The translations under genes were made by a program, and so were the position numbers. From Comamonas suwonensis (lineage in GTDB: Bacteria; Pseudomonadota; Gammaproteobacteria; Burkholderiales; Burkholderiaceae_C): a stretch of DNA of 64,000 nucleotides. Under the pieces are notes generated by a model. The model had not been told where the DNA came from. It worked only from the letters and a program-made list of their open reading frames with translations, and did not search any database. This document shows, in pieces, positions 38,925-50,103 of the stretch. The stretch's first letter is position 1. Every line of letters starts with the position of its first letter. Location: positions 124,001 to 188,000 of the forward strand of contig NZ_JABBCQ020000003.1 in assembly GCF_012844455.2 (NCBI RefSeq), given 5' to 3'.

Positions 38925-38930
38925 TTATTG
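38892..38930. promoter_or_regulatory. Candidate MarR operator array, 15-bp phased
   Basis: Three CAATNATTG-type 9-mers are evenly spaced: CAATGTTTG (38892-38900, one mismatch), CAATGATTG (38907-38915) and CAATTATTG (38922-38930). Their centres are exactly 15 bp apart, and an additional TTGATCAA overlaps the middle. The array covers the 5' end of the marR reading frame. Confidence 0.6.
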
Positions 38931-39067
38931 TGCAAGCGCAAAAAAAAGTCAGCAAAATTTTTGATCTATGTCGCATGAGACAGAGTTGCCGATCATCCAT
39001 TTGCTACGGAAATAGAAGCTGTATGAGCACGCTTGGTAAGCGCTTGATGCTTTTTTGGAGTCAAAAA

Positions 39068-39094
39068 AAGCCCAGCCATGAACAGGCTGGGCTT
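39068..39094 (-). terminator. Terminator of the CopD-like gene
   Basis: A perfect 10-bp stem, AAGCCCAGCC (39068-39077) with GGCTGGGCTT (39085-39094), preceded by seven As that form a T-run on the minus strand. It lies 27 bp past the stop. Confidence 0.9.
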
Positions 39095-39120
39095 GAGAGT
39101 GCAAAGGTCGGGGTGCTGAG

Positions 39121-39591
39121 TTACAGCGGCACGCGCAGCACCACGACTATCACCAGGCCGATGGCCAGATTGAGGGACACCCATTTGCGAATGCTGTCGA
39201 GCGCTTTGCCGCCTGTGGGCCAGTCCTTGGCTTGCACGGCAGCATCAAGGCGTTTGAACAGCGCAAAACGGATGTGACCGAACACGGCCATCATCACCAC
39301 GCCCAGAAGGCTCATCACAATCCAGCTGACGGGCATATTGAACTGCCCGCCCGCCTGAGCAGCCATGGCATGAATGCTGCCAATCATGCCGATACCCGAG
39401 GCCAGAACCACGACGACCAGTACCAGCACCCAGGCAAAAAAGCGTTGGAGCACGCCGTGCATCAGCGCGACACGTTCTGGTGGTTGCAGCACTTGCAGGG
39501 AGGGGCGCAGAAAGAAATGGGCAAAAAACATGCCGCCTACCCAGATGAGTACGGCCAAAAGGTGCAGAAGTTTGAGCAGAATAAAAAGCAT
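39121..39591 (-). CDS. CopD-like integral membrane protein
   Basis: Four-helix inner-membrane protein of 156 residues from ATG 39591. The first helix LLKLLHLLAVLIWVGGMFFAHFFLRP with its LHxxxxxxWxGG pattern is shared with CopD-domain and related membrane proteins. Helices follow at about 50-70, 88-108 and 135-153. The family is loosely tied to copper handling or heme-linked membrane proteins, but the precise role is unknown. The longer frame upstream has no membrane-type start. It is monocistronic. Confidence 0.75.
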   Translation of the reverse strand: MLFILLKLLHLLAVLIWVGGMFFAHFFLRPSLQVLQPPERVALMHGVLQRFFAWVLVLVVVVLASGIGMIGSIHAMAAQAGGQFNMPVSWIVMSLLGVVMMAVFGHIRFALFKRLDAAVQAKDWPTGGKALDSIRKWVSLNLAIGLVIVVVLRVPL

Positions 39592-39932
39592 GGGCTGTGG
39601 GGCTTGAGTGGGAGAACGCTGCAAGCCTAACGGAGATCGTCCTGCCGGTGGAGCGCAGAGACTAAATAGCTTGTCTCTCAGTTTGTTCAAGGCGGATAGA
39701 ACAGGGCCTCAACGCAGAGAGAAAAGAAGCCGTTTTGCCAGATCTGGCGATGGCGACCAGAGCCCGTTGGAAGTCTTTGTGCGGGGGCTGGAATCTTTCG
39801 CAGCAAGCCATTATCTGGACATGTGACTTGGATAGATAAGGCTTCAGAAATTTCTGTCACTATCAAAAAAATAGCTATCAGCGCGTCACTTATATACGCT
39901 GGCAGCCATTTTTACGGAGTCTGCAGATCCTC
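39592..39932. repeat. Noncoding gap with AGC-palindrome copy
   Basis: No gene in 341 bp. At 39867-39914 lies a diverged copy of the AATAGCT-CAGCGC palindrome (left AAAATAGCTATCAGCG, right its near complement, 14 of 16 paired), at the end of the cyclase gene and probably its terminator. A 12-bp perfect palindrome, CAGAAATTTCTG, is at 39845-39856. The rest is the promoter side of the CopD-like gene with no clear elements. Confidence 0.65.
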
Positions 39933-41129
39933 TCAGATATGCGATGCGCTGACTCCAGGGTTGGGCATGGTGTGCTCAAAGTCGATGTTCTGGTAGTTGT
40001 TGCCCGAGACATGGACTTGATCGCGCCCCGCATGCTTGGCGGCATACAGCAGGTCATCTGCCTCCTTGAGTGCACTTTCAAGCTGCTTGGCGTTTTCGAT
40101 GGGGGCCACACCAAAGCTCATGGTCAGGGTGGCGTTTTTGGGTAGCACGGAGTGATCGGAGCGGAGCTCAAGCCGTATCCGCTGGGCTACCTGTTCGGCC
40201 TCTGCCAGGTCTATGCGTGTCAGCAGCATCACAAATTCTTCACCGCCAAAGCGAGCAACTAGGTCAAAGCCGCGCACATTGCGTTGCAAAGTGGCAGAGA
40301 TCAGCTTCAGCACCTCGTCGCCGCGGCTGTGGCCCCAGGTATCGTTGATGCGTTTGAAGTGATCTATATCGCCCGCCAGTATGGCCATGGGTAACAGACG
40401 CTTGTCCTCCAGCCGGCAGCGCGCCAGTTCATAAAAAGCCCGGCGATTGAGAATCTGGGTCAATGAATCCTGATCGCGTTCGTTGCGCAACTGCCGAATG
40501 GTGGCGCGGATGGCGATGGCAGCCATCAAGACGGTGAAGAAAATGGCAAAAAACAAAGTACTCATCGCACTAGCGAACCAGTAGACCGAGTTTGCAAATT
40601 TCTCGAACTCTGAATGTCCCAGCACCGTAATGATCATGGGCCGGGTGATGGTTATAACGGAATAGATGAGCGCGCTGGTGAGCAAAACCTTGTCCAGCCA
40701 GTCTGGTGAATGCCGGTGCCGCAGCGCTGATAGAACGGGTAGCAACATGATGAGGCCGATGCCTGCGCTGGAGATGTGAACGCGCGCCAAAAGGTTGTTG
40801 CTGTAGTAAATGGCGCTGATGAGGGTGACCAGGGCGATTGCAAGACTGACTCTGGTCTGGGTGGGGACCCGCCAGTGCTCGGCCCAGCACTTGGCCAAAA
40901 ACCAGCCGCCCAGCAAATAAAGCGTGCAGCTGATGGCTGCGTAGCGATACAGCATCTCTGTGGATGCGGTGCTTTGAAAAGCGAAGGGCAGAGCGGTGAG
41001 TGCGTAAGCGCAGCATTGCCAGAGCAGGAAACGTTGCTGGCGCTGAAAAACCCAGCATAGAAGCAACGAGCCGGACAGGAACAGCAATGTCAGGGCCGGA
41101 GCCAGTACATAGAGGTGTTCCTTGTCCAT
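39933..41129 (-). CDS. Membrane diguanylate cyclase (GGDEF)
   Basis: Cyclase that makes cyclic di-GMP from two GTP. The 398 residues comprise about seven N-terminal transmembrane segments (7-207), a short linker, and a GGDEF domain starting at DSLTQILNRRAF. The active motif is GGEEF (295-299), and an inhibitory I-site RxxD (RGFD, 286-289) sits five residues before it, so product feedback is expected. AGDIDHFKRINDTWGH is typical of the metal and substrate site. The membrane sensor has no named family that I can recognise. Monocistronic. Confidence 0.92.
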   Translation of the reverse strand: MDKEHLYVLAPALTLLFLSGSLLLCWVFQRQQRFLLWQCCAYALTALPFAFQSTASTEMLYRYAAISCTLYLLGGWFLAKCWAEHWRVPTQTRVSLAIALVTLISAIYYSNNLLARVHISSAGIGLIMLLPVLSALRHRHSPDWLDKVLLTSALIYSVITITRPMIITVLGHSEFEKFANSVYWFASAMSTLFFAIFFTVLMAAIAIRATIRQLRNERDQDSLTQILNRRAFYELARCRLEDKRLLPMAILAGDIDHFKRINDTWGHSRGDEVLKLISATLQRNVRGFDLVARFGGEEFVMLLTRIDLAEAEQVAQRIRLELRSDHSVLPKNATLTMSFGVAPIENAKQLESALKEADDLLYAAKHAGRDQVHVSGNNYQNIDFEHTMPNPGVSASHI

Positions 41130-41453
41130 GATGATTTCAGGCCTCGCTGAAGAGGAATCTAGTTCTGTTCAAGCACATGGCGGGACCCTTGCTTCAAGGT
41201 GCTTGCAGGCGGTGAGCGCAAGCCTTACGACGTTTTTCCTGTGAATTAACAATTAAATACGAAGGATGTGCAATAGGGTTTTGGCTTTTCTTTGAAGCCA
41301 TGAACGGTGACATCAATGGGTGGAATTGAGATCAGGTTCAGCAAAATGTGAAGGCATTCATCTGAGCGAAAAAAGCACTCCGGAGAGTGCTTTTGAGAGA
41401 GAAGGCGTTTTTTTTGGGGGGGAGGTTTATGCCTCATGCGCCCCCTTGCTTTG
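41130..41453. other. Gap between katG and the cyclase
   Basis: These 324 bp contain the katG terminator (41371-41394) and the promoter side of the cyclase gene. No other gene, repeat or binding motif could be supported. Confidence 0.5.
41371..41394 (-). terminator. Terminator of katG
   Basis: A perfect 10-bp stem, AAAAGCACTC (41371-41380) with GAGTGCTTTT (41385-41394), with a 4-nt loop and a T-rich minus-strand end, about 60 bp past the katG stop. Confidence 0.88.
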
Positions 41454-43975
<2,522 letters not shown>

Positions 43976-44518
43976 TCATCCAGCCACCAGTTTGTGCACC
44001 AGATCAGCGGCCGTGGAGGCACCGTATTTGCGCATCAGGCGCGCGCGATAGATTTCCACCGTGCGGTGACTGATGGCCAGCGCCTTGCCGATTTCCTTGC
44101 TGGTCATGCCTTCGAGCAGGCGGGCTGCTACTTCGCGCTCGCGACCTGTGAGTTCGGCTTTGACGGGGCGCTGGGCCGAGAGGTCTTCAAAGCTCCAGAT
44201 GCCAGAGGCATGCGGGTCATCGCGATCAAGGGTGCGGCCGCTGACATGGCACCAGAAGACCTCGCCATTGGCGCGCTTCATGATGCGGTTGTCCGAATAA
44301 ATGCCTGTGGTATTGAGAATGGGGGCGATGCGCGCGCCCAGCCGTTCGTATTCATCGACACTGGGGTAAAGCACCTGGAACGTCTGGCCTATGAGTACCT
44401 CGCGCGATGCATGGAACATTTCACATAACTGCCGATTGCAGTCGATCATGATGCGGTTGCGCGAAATGACAAGACCGACGGGGGCTGAGTCAAACGCCAA
44501 CTGGTAATCCACATTCAT
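43976..44518 (-). CDS. PAS domain LuxR-type regulator
   Basis: Transcription regulator of 180 residues. An N-terminal PAS domain (about 5-115, FDSAPVGLVISRNRIMIDCNRQLCEMF ... RANGEVFWCHVSGR) is fused to a C-terminal LuxR/GerE helix-turn-helix (LTGREREVAARLLEGMTSKEIGKALAISHRTVEIYRARLMRKYG). No receiver domain. It is divergent from scoAB across 74 bp holding an inverted repeat, so control of CoA transferase expression is likely. The PAS ligand is unknown. Confidence 0.9.
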   Translation of the reverse strand: MNVDYQLAFDSAPVGLVISRNRIMIDCNRQLCEMFHASREVLIGQTFQVLYPSVDEYERLGARIAPILNTTGIYSDNRIMKRANGEVFWCHVSGRTLDRDDPHASGIWSFEDLSAQRPVKAELTGREREVAARLLEGMTSKEIGKALAISHRTVEIYRARLMRKYGASTAADLVHKLVAG

Positions 44519-44538
44519 AGTACTGCTCTTTACGAAAA

Positions 44539-44560
44539 ACTACTTACTTGAGTACGTAGT
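44539..44560. promoter_or_regulatory. Candidate operator between LuxR gene and scoA
   Basis: ACTACTTAC and GTACGTAGT (44539-44547 and 44552-44560) form an inverted repeat matching at 8 of 9 positions around TTGA, in the middle of the 74-bp divergent gap. Its size and place suit a LuxR-type dimer. Confidence 0.6.
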
Positions 44561-44592
44561 ATCGTAGAGCATCCCAAATAAAGGAGACATGT

Positions 44593-45294
44593 GTGAAAAA
44601 GCTCTACCCATCCGCAGATGCGGCGCTGCAAGGCGTTGTGGCTGACGGGCAATTGCTGGCCGTTGGCGGCTTTGGCCTGTGCGGCATTCCTGAAGCCCTG
44701 ATCGACGCTGTGCGCGCCAGTGGCGTCAAGAATCTCACTGTCGCTTCCAACAACGCCGGTGTGGACGGCATTGGCTTGGGCAAGCTGCTCGACACCCGCC
44801 AGATCAAGCGCATGATCGCCAGCTATGTGGGCGAGAACAAGGAGTTCGAGCGCCAGTACCTGGCCGGTGAGCTGGAGCTGGAATTCACGCCCCAGGGCAC
44901 GCTGGCCGAGAAGATGCGCGCTGGCGGCGCCGGTATCCCTGCGTTCTTCACCAAGACCGGTGTGGGCACGCTGGTGGCCGAGGGTAAGGAGCTGCGCGAA
45001 TTTGATGGTGAAACCTATGTGATGGAGCGCTCCATCGTGGCCGATGTGTCCCTGGTCAAGGCCTGGCGCGCGGACAAGAGCGGCAACCTGCAGTTCCGCC
45101 TGACGGCTCGCAACTTCAACCCTGCTGCGGCAACCTGCGGCAAGGTCTGCGTGGTGGAGGTGGAAGAGCTGGTGGAAGTGGGCGAGATCGCGCCTGACGA
45201 TATCCACCTGCCGGGCATCTATGTGCACCGCATCGTGCACAACGCCAACCCCGAAAAGCGCATCGAAAAGCGCACCATCACTGAGAAAAAATAA
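44593..45294 (+). CDS. scoA: 3-oxoacid CoA-transferase subunit A
   Basis: Alpha subunit of succinyl-CoA:3-ketoacid CoA transferase, which moves CoA between succinyl-CoA and acetoacetate or a related oxoacid. The 233 residues match the family. [14 protein letters not shown] is the subunit A glycine-rich motif and [15 protein letters not shown] follows. The start is GTG, six bases after AAGGAGA. It is separated from scoB by 9 bp. A beta-ketoadipate transferase (PcaIJ) is a possible alternative given pobA elsewhere in the window, but no pca genes are adjacent. Confidence 0.93.
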   Translation: MKKLYPSADAALQGVVADGQLLAVGGFGLCGIPEALIDAVRASGVKNLTVASNNAGVDGIGLGKLLDTRQIKRMIASYVGENKEFERQYLAGELELEFTPQGTLAEKMRAGGAGIPAFFTKTGVGTLVAEGKELREFDGETYVMERSIVADVSLVKAWRADKSGNLQFRLTARNFNPAAATCGKVCVVEVEELVEVGEIAPDDIHLPGIYVHRIVHNANPEKRIEKRTITEKK

Positions 45295-45303
45295 GGAGCT
45301 GTC

Positions 45304-45942
45304 ATGCCTTGGACCCAAGATCAGATGGCCGCGCGCGCGGCCCAAGAACTCGAAGACGGCTTCTACGTCAACCTCGGTATCGGCATTCCCACCCTGGTGG
45401 CCAACCACACCGGTGACAAGGAAGTGTGGCTGCAGTCCGAGAACGGCATGCTGGGCATTGGCCCCTTCCCGACAGAAGACCAGGTCGACGCTGACCTGAT
45501 CAACGCCGGCAAGCAGACCGTGACGACCATTGCGGGCTCGTCCATCTTTGGCAGCGACCAGTCGTTTGCCATGATTCGCGGCGGCAAAATCAACCTGTCC
45601 ATTCTGGGGGCCATGCAGGTGTCCGAAAAGGGCGACCTGGCCAACTGGATGATTCCCGGCAAGATGGTCAAGGGCATGGGCGGAGCCATGGATCTGGTGG
45701 CTGGCGTCAAGCGCGTGATCGTATTGATGGAGCATGTGGCCAAGAAAAAGGACGGCACCACCGATCTGAAGATTTTGCCTGCCTGCACCCTGCCACTGAC
45801 TGGCGTGGGCGTGGTCGGCCGCATCATCACCGATCTGGGCGTGATGGACGTGACTCCCGAAGGCCTGAAGCTGGTGGAATTGGCCGACGGCGTGAGCTTT
45901 GAAGAGATTCAGTCCAAGACCGGCGTGACGCTGATCCGATAA
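45304..45942 (+). CDS. scoB: 3-oxoacid CoA-transferase subunit B
   Basis: Beta subunit of the same CoA transferase, 212 residues. The catalytic Glu is in [13 protein letters not shown], the family signature, after [41 protein letters not shown] is another conserved block. It is co-transcribed with scoA and followed closely by a terminator, so the operon has just two genes. Confidence 0.94.
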   Translation: MPWTQDQMAARAAQELEDGFYVNLGIGIPTLVANHTGDKEVWLQSENGMLGIGPFPTEDQVDADLINAGKQTVTTIAGSSIFGSDQSFAMIRGGKINLSILGAMQVSEKGDLANWMIPGKMVKGMGGAMDLVAGVKRVIVLMEHVAKKKDGTTDLKILPACTLPLTGVGVVGRIITDLGVMDVTPEGLKLVELADGVSFEEIQSKTGVTLIR

Positions 45943-45964
45943 GCAAGTCAGCGCTGAACCCTAG

Positions 45965-45991
45965 AAGAACCGCCGAGGCGGTTCTTTTTTT
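45965..45991 (+). terminator. Terminator of scoAB
   Basis: A 9-bp GC-rich stem (45965-45973 with 45978-45986) followed by a run of eight Ts, 22 bp past scoB. Confidence 0.9.
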
Positions 45992-46008
45992 TATGCCGAA
46001 TCTGCATA

Positions 46009-46050
46009 TTTGATAGCTGCAATCGCATATGGATAAAGCGTTGCAAGCTG
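46009..46050. repeat. Degenerate AGC-palindrome copy
   Basis: TTGATAGCTGCAATCGC followed after a short A/T spacer by AAAGCGTTGCAAGC, an imperfect form of the intergenic element, between scoAB and the HD-GYP gene. Confidence 0.55.
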
Positions 46051-46131
46051 TTTATGCTGAATAAAGTTACAAAAAATAATTCAATCTGCAACAATTGGGT
46101 TTGATTGAGCAGACAGAAACAGAGTGCTTTG

Positions 46132-47481
46132 ATGAGTGAGAACGCTGGTGCTTCAGGGCACGAGACCGATGTACATTTTTTGCGCGCAGTCACCGATATG
46201 GCCGAGCATACGGAGGTGATGACAGGTGACGCAATCTATACCGAGAAGGGCATGAAGCTGGTGGACAAAGGTACACGTGTGGACAGCCGTCTCTATGACC
46301 GTCTGGTCATGCACAAGCTGCGTGACCCGATTGATGCCAACCTGATCACGGGTAACTTGGTCGATGTGGCTTCGCTGATGACCTTGGCACGACAGCAGTG
46401 CGAGCAGGTCGAGTTGCTGGTCCGCATGGTCAAGTCCATGGGTGATCTGGAGCGCCTGCTGGCACCGCTCAAGGGCTTGCTGCTGCCCCAGGCCATCGCC
46501 TTCAAACTCACTGTCATGCGCGAGCAGCGCGAGGATCTTTATCACCACAGCCTGCAAATGGCGCTGGTGTCGATTTTCCTGGCCCTCAAGAATGGCTGGA
46601 CCGAGCGCGAATGCGTGCCGCTGGCCACTGCGGCACTGTTGCACGATGTGGGCATGCTCTATATGGACCCCGCGTGGACCGATCCTGAGCACCGCCTGAG
46701 CGGCGAAGAGCGCAAGCATCTGGTCGCGCATTCGGTCACCGCCATGCTGGTGGTGCGCAGCACCGAGCTGTATTCGCGTGCCGTCGAAATCGCCGTACTG
46801 GAACACCATGAGCGCATGGACGGCTCCGGCTATCCGCGCGGCATCAAGGGCAACGCCATTTCGCCCATGGGGCAGGTGCTGTTGCTGGCCGAGGTGGTGT
46901 CGGCCTTCTTCGAGAAGTTCACCGATATGCCCGGTCAGCGCCTGTCACTGATGCTGCGCATGAACCACAAGAGCTATCCGGCCGATCTGGTGCACCTGAT
47001 CCTGCCGCTGCTCTATGACGAAATCAGCCCTGGTCAGCCGCTTGAGCCGCTGCAGGCCGAGTTCTCGCACAGCATCGCCGCACTCGAGGCTGCAATGCGC
47101 AAATGGACGGAACTCAAAAGCGACTTCCCCGAGCAATGGCAGCAAATGCCCGATGCACAGGCTGCGGTGTTGGTGGAAGCCAGCCTGGCGCAGCTGCAAA
47201 AGCAACTGGCCGAAGCGGGTTCACACCCCAGCCAGCAGATGGATGTGCTGAGCTACCTCAAGGACGATGCGCTGGGCATGAGCGAGCTGGCGCTGGTCAA
47301 CCGTGAAGCCCTGTGGCAGCTGCAGGCCACCATGAACGATTGTCTGCGCCGCCGGCCGGCGCCGGATCACGGTGGATCGATGTTTGATGTCGCAGCGGTC
47401 GACTGGTGCGAGGCCTGTGCCCAGCTGATGCCGCATGCGGGTGCAGCAGGGGTGCATGCTGGAAAGCAGTCACTGAACTGA
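46132..47481 (+). CDS. HD-GYP domain protein
   Basis: Probable cyclic di-GMP phosphodiesterase or related sensor, about 449 residues from ATG 46132. The HD-GYP signature is intact: HSLQMA, the HD pair in LLHDVGMLY, HLVAHS, and EHHERMDGSGYPRGIKG. An N-terminal domain of about 130 residues precedes it without obvious membrane segments or receiver. The C-terminal 130 residues are helical and unassigned. An upstream TTG (46105) is a weaker start. Together with the GGDEF cyclase at 40 kb it shows c-di-GMP turnover in this organism; the genes are not linked. Confidence 0.9.
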   Translation: MSENAGASGHETDVHFLRAVTDMAEHTEVMTGDAIYTEKGMKLVDKGTRVDSRLYDRLVMHKLRDPIDANLITGNLVDVASLMTLARQQCEQVELLVRMVKSMGDLERLLAPLKGLLLPQAIAFKLTVMREQREDLYHHSLQMALVSIFLALKNGWTERECVPLATAALLHDVGMLYMDPAWTDPEHRLSGEERKHLVAHSVTAMLVVRSTELYSRAVEIAVLEHHERMDGSGYPRGIKGNAISPMGQVLLLAEVVSAFFEKFTDMPGQRLSLMLRMNHKSYPADLVHLILPLLYDEISPGQPLEPLQAEFSHSIAALEAAMRKWTELKSDFPEQWQQMPDAQAAVLVEASLAQLQKQLAEAGSHPSQQMDVLSYLKDDALGMSELALVNREALWQLQATMNDCLRRRPAPDHGGSMFDVAAVDWCEACAQLMPHAGAAGVHAGKQSLN

Positions 47482-47516
47482 CCGCGTTGCGGCGAAAGAG
47501 ACAGAGTCTGTCAACT

Positions 47517-47560
47517 CAAATTTGATAGCTGAAGGCGCTTGAACAGAAAGCGAAAAGCCG
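47517..47560. repeat. Degenerate AGC-palindrome copy
   Basis: TTTGATAGCTGAAGGCGCTTG then AGAAAGCG in the same order as other copies, just after the HD-GYP gene. The 281-bp gap to imuA holds this repeat and the LexA box, with nothing else seen. Confidence 0.5.
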
Positions 47561-47729
47561 CGATTTCAATCAAAATTTTTTGCATTACGCCGCGATGCGG
47601 TGTGCTTTCCCTTGCCTGCTTTCGTTTTTTTGAACATTCAATTTTGATAGTGCATGGCTGTTGAGGCCAAAGGGCTGTGGGCATCTGCCGCCTTGCATCG
47701 GACCTTGTTTTGCGGAAAAACACAGATAA

Positions 47730-47745
47730 CTGTATATTTGTACAG
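47730..47745. promoter_or_regulatory. LexA (SOS) box
   Basis: CTGTATATTTGTACAG is an exact CTGT-N8-ACAG LexA site with an A/T-rich centre. It ends 17 bp before the imuA ATG, so LexA should repress the whole imuA-imuB-dnaE2 cassette until DNA damage. Confidence 0.93.
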
Positions 47746-47762
47746 TATTTTGGAGTTGCTGC

Positions 47763-48659
47763 ATGAACACCCAATCCTTGACCTCTTTTGTACGCTCTGG
47801 CGCAAGGCCCGGTATGGCCGTGTCTGGCCCGCTGAGGACCGATGCTGAGCAGGGCACCAAAGTAGGTTCACGGCCTGCGGGTGCATCGGCCATACAGATT
47901 CCTGGTGTCTGGCGCGGCACGGACTGGCAACTGGACAGCGGCCAGACTGTCTGGCCCAGCGGCCATGCGGCTCTGGACCGGGAGCTGCCCGGTGGTGGCT
48001 GGCCTGGCAATGCCTTGATTCAGGTGCAGCAGCCAGCGCATTGCCATGCGGAATGGTCCTTGCTGCTGCCCGCCCTGGCGAAGCGGGTGCATCGGCTGGC
48101 GGGACGGCAGACGGAGAAGTTGGTACTGGTGGCACCGCCTTATCTGCCGTTTGCCCCGTCCTTGCAGGCTGCGGGCCTGGATTCTGAGCGCCTGTGCTGC
48201 GTTCGGCCAGATCGTTCTGCGCAGGAACTGGCCTGGGCCTGCGAGCAGGCCCTGCATTGCCGCGATGTGCTGGCGGTGCTGGCCTGGCTGCCCGGTCTTC
48301 CCTTGTCGGCACAGCGGCGCCTGCAGCTGGCGGCGGCCTCCCAGGGCCGACCGATCTGGTTATGGCAAGAGCTGGATTCCACATTGCACAGCTCGCCTGC
48401 CGCATTGCGGCTCAGGGTGGAAAGAGCTGCGCCGGACGCTGCGGCCCGCCATATGCCTGGTTTGCAGCTTCAGATACTGAAGCGCCGCGGCCCTTTGCTG
48501 GAAAAGCCGGTGCAGCTATCACTTCTGCAATGGGCATGGCTGCCGGTGCTTCAGGCCCAGGCACACAGACAGGCACGCCAGAGCGAGGATGCCGCCATGC
48601 TGAGGCAAGGGCGAGTGGCTTCGCCTGTGATGGCTTCTCACTGGGCGGCGGAGGCATGA
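47763..48659 (+). CDS. imuA: Translesion synthesis protein ImuA
   Basis: RecA/SulA-related accessory protein of the ImuABC mutasome, 298 residues. A RecA-like core is suggested by ALDRELPGGGWPGNALIQVQ, ELAWACEQALHCRDVLAVLAWLPG and a conserved tail, and position before imuB supports the name. First gene behind a LexA box. The ATG at 47763 follows GGAG. It is separated from imuB by one base. The remaining RecA ATPase motifs are degenerate, as usual for ImuA. Confidence 0.88.
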   Translation: MNTQSLTSFVRSGARPGMAVSGPLRTDAEQGTKVGSRPAGASAIQIPGVWRGTDWQLDSGQTVWPSGHAALDRELPGGGWPGNALIQVQQPAHCHAEWSLLLPALAKRVHRLAGRQTEKLVLVAPPYLPFAPSLQAAGLDSERLCCVRPDRSAQELAWACEQALHCRDVLAVLAWLPGLPLSAQRRLQLAAASQGRPIWLWQELDSTLHSSPAALRLRVERAAPDAAARHMPGLQLQILKRRGPLLEKPVQLSLLQWAWLPVLQAQAHRQARQSEDAAMLRQGRVASPVMASHWAAEA

Positions 48660-48660
48660 T

Positions 48661-50103
48661 ATGGGTGACTGTGCTCACTGGATTGCCTGGCCTGCGGCCT
48701 GCTTGAGCGCTCAGACGCCGATTCCCGACAGCGCCTGCTGGTGGGCACTGGAGTTCTCGCCGCGTGTGGTTCTGCTGGAAGACGCGCTGCTCATGGAAAC
48801 CAGCATGGTGCAGCGCCTGTGGGGCGGCATCGAGGCCATGCTGGAGCGACTGGACCAGTCCTTTGCCCAAGTCTGTGCGGCAGCGCCGGGGCAGGCATCG
48901 GAGCCGCAGTCGCTGCGCGCTCAAGGTCTCACGGCCTGGCAGGCGCTGGCCCGGCTCAGACTGCAGCAAAAATGCACAGAGCAAGGGCGCAAGCTTGCTT
49001 TACGGGAGGAAATCGATTCGCTACCGCTGTGGACCCTGACGGCTTTGCAGCAGCACAGTGCCGTGCTGCTGCGCCTGGGCTGCCAGACCTGGGGCGATGT
49101 GCGCGCCTTGCCGCGCGCAGGCGTGTCGCGCCGCCTGGGGACCAGAACTTTGCGCGTGCTCGACGAGGCTTATGGCGTGCTGCCCCAGCCGCTGGACTGG
49201 CTGCAGCTGCCACAGCAGTTTGTGCAACGCCATGATCTGGGTTACCCGGCTCACAGCGCCGATGCGGTACTCCAGGCTGCTCAGCCTCTGCTGCGGGCGC
49301 TGCAGTCCTGGTTGCAGGCCAGGCACCATGCGGTGCTGGTACTGCAATTGCGCTGGCATCATGATCTGCGCCGTATCGATGGGCAGGAGCTGCCGCCCTG
49401 GGATGGGCTTGGTATCCGCACGGCCCAGCCCACGCAGGCCATGGATCATTTGCAGCGTCTGTTGCGTGAACAGCTGGGGCAGCGGCGCTGGCGCGCGCCC
49501 GTTGACATGCTGGAGCTGCGGGCGCTGGAGACGATACCTTGGTCTGCCGAGCCGCAGAGCTGCCTGCCGGAGCCGTCGGGGCACGGCATGTCTGACAGCC
49601 TGGCCTGGCATGAGTGGGTGGAGCGCCTGAGTGCCCGCTGGGGCGGTGATGCCGTGCAAATGGTCCAGTCTCGTGCCGACCATCGGCCCGAGGCCATGCA
49701 GCGCTGGCAAAGTGCGGCGGCCTTGCTGCAGAGCCCAAAGCCCGCAGGGACGAGAAGCCGCCAAACCCGCTGCGCCGACCCCTGGCAAGCTTTGTGGCCG
49801 CCCTGGTTGCTGCCACAGCCTCAGGCCTTGGAGGTGGAGGGCAATCGCCCGCATTGGCTTGGGCCGCTACAGCTCAAGGCGGGCCCGTATCGCCTCGAGG
49901 CGGGTTGGTGGGATGGCGAGAACAAAGGGCAAGCGGATGCACAACCTGGTTCACAGACCGGGCTGGCGGTGCGCGACTATTTCGTGGCCTATAACGCCGT
50001 GGTCGGACATGTCTGGATTTATCGCGAGCGTGTCCGGGTCGATCCTTCCAGGCGCATGGCAAGCGGCTCCCTCAACTGGTTTGTCCAGGGCATCTATGGC
50101 TGA
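48661..50103 (+). CDS. imuB: Y-family polymerase-like protein ImuB
   Basis: Catalytically inactive Y-family polymerase homologue that acts as the scaffold linking DnaE2 to the beta clamp. 480 residues with the ImuB pattern: WWALEFSPRVVLLEDALLMETSMVQRLWGG near the N-terminus, GDVRALPRAGVSRRLG mid-protein and the C-terminal GPYRLEAGWWDGE ... RDYFVAYNAVVGHVWIYRER. The acidic catalytic residues of active Y-family enzymes are not evident, as expected. It overlaps the dnaE2 start by 8 nt, a sign of coupling. Confidence 0.9.
   Translation: MGDCAHWIAWPAACLSAQTPIPDSACWWALEFSPRVVLLEDALLMETSMVQRLWGGIEAMLERLDQSFAQVCAAAPGQASEPQSLRAQGLTAWQALARLRLQQKCTEQGRKLALREEIDSLPLWTLTALQQHSAVLLRLGCQTWGDVRALPRAGVSRRLGTRTLRVLDEAYGVLPQPLDWLQLPQQFVQRHDLGYPAHSADAVLQAAQPLLRALQSWLQARHHAVLVLQLRWHHDLRRIDGQELPPWDGLGIRTAQPTQAMDHLQRLLREQLGQRRWRAPVDMLELRALETIPWSAEPQSCLPEPSGHGMSDSLAWHEWVERLSARWGGDAVQMVQSRADHRPEAMQRWQSAAALLQSPKPAGTRSRQTRCADPWQALWPPWLLPQPQALEVEGNRPHWLGPLQLKAGPYRLEAGWWDGENKGQADAQPGSQTGLAVRDYFVAYNAVVGHVWIYRERVRVDPSRRMASGSLNWFVQGIYG

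Noticed and set aside
44593-45942. Assignment of scoAB as PcaIJ of the beta-ketoadipate pathway
   Set aside because: No pca genes are adjacent and the motifs fit the general 3-oxoacid family; kept as an alternative only.
49631-50095. Possible extra N-terminal region of dnaE2 overlapping imuB
   Set aside because: The frame is open but overlaps imuB fully and has no polymerase similarity; the real start is at 50096 or 50111.
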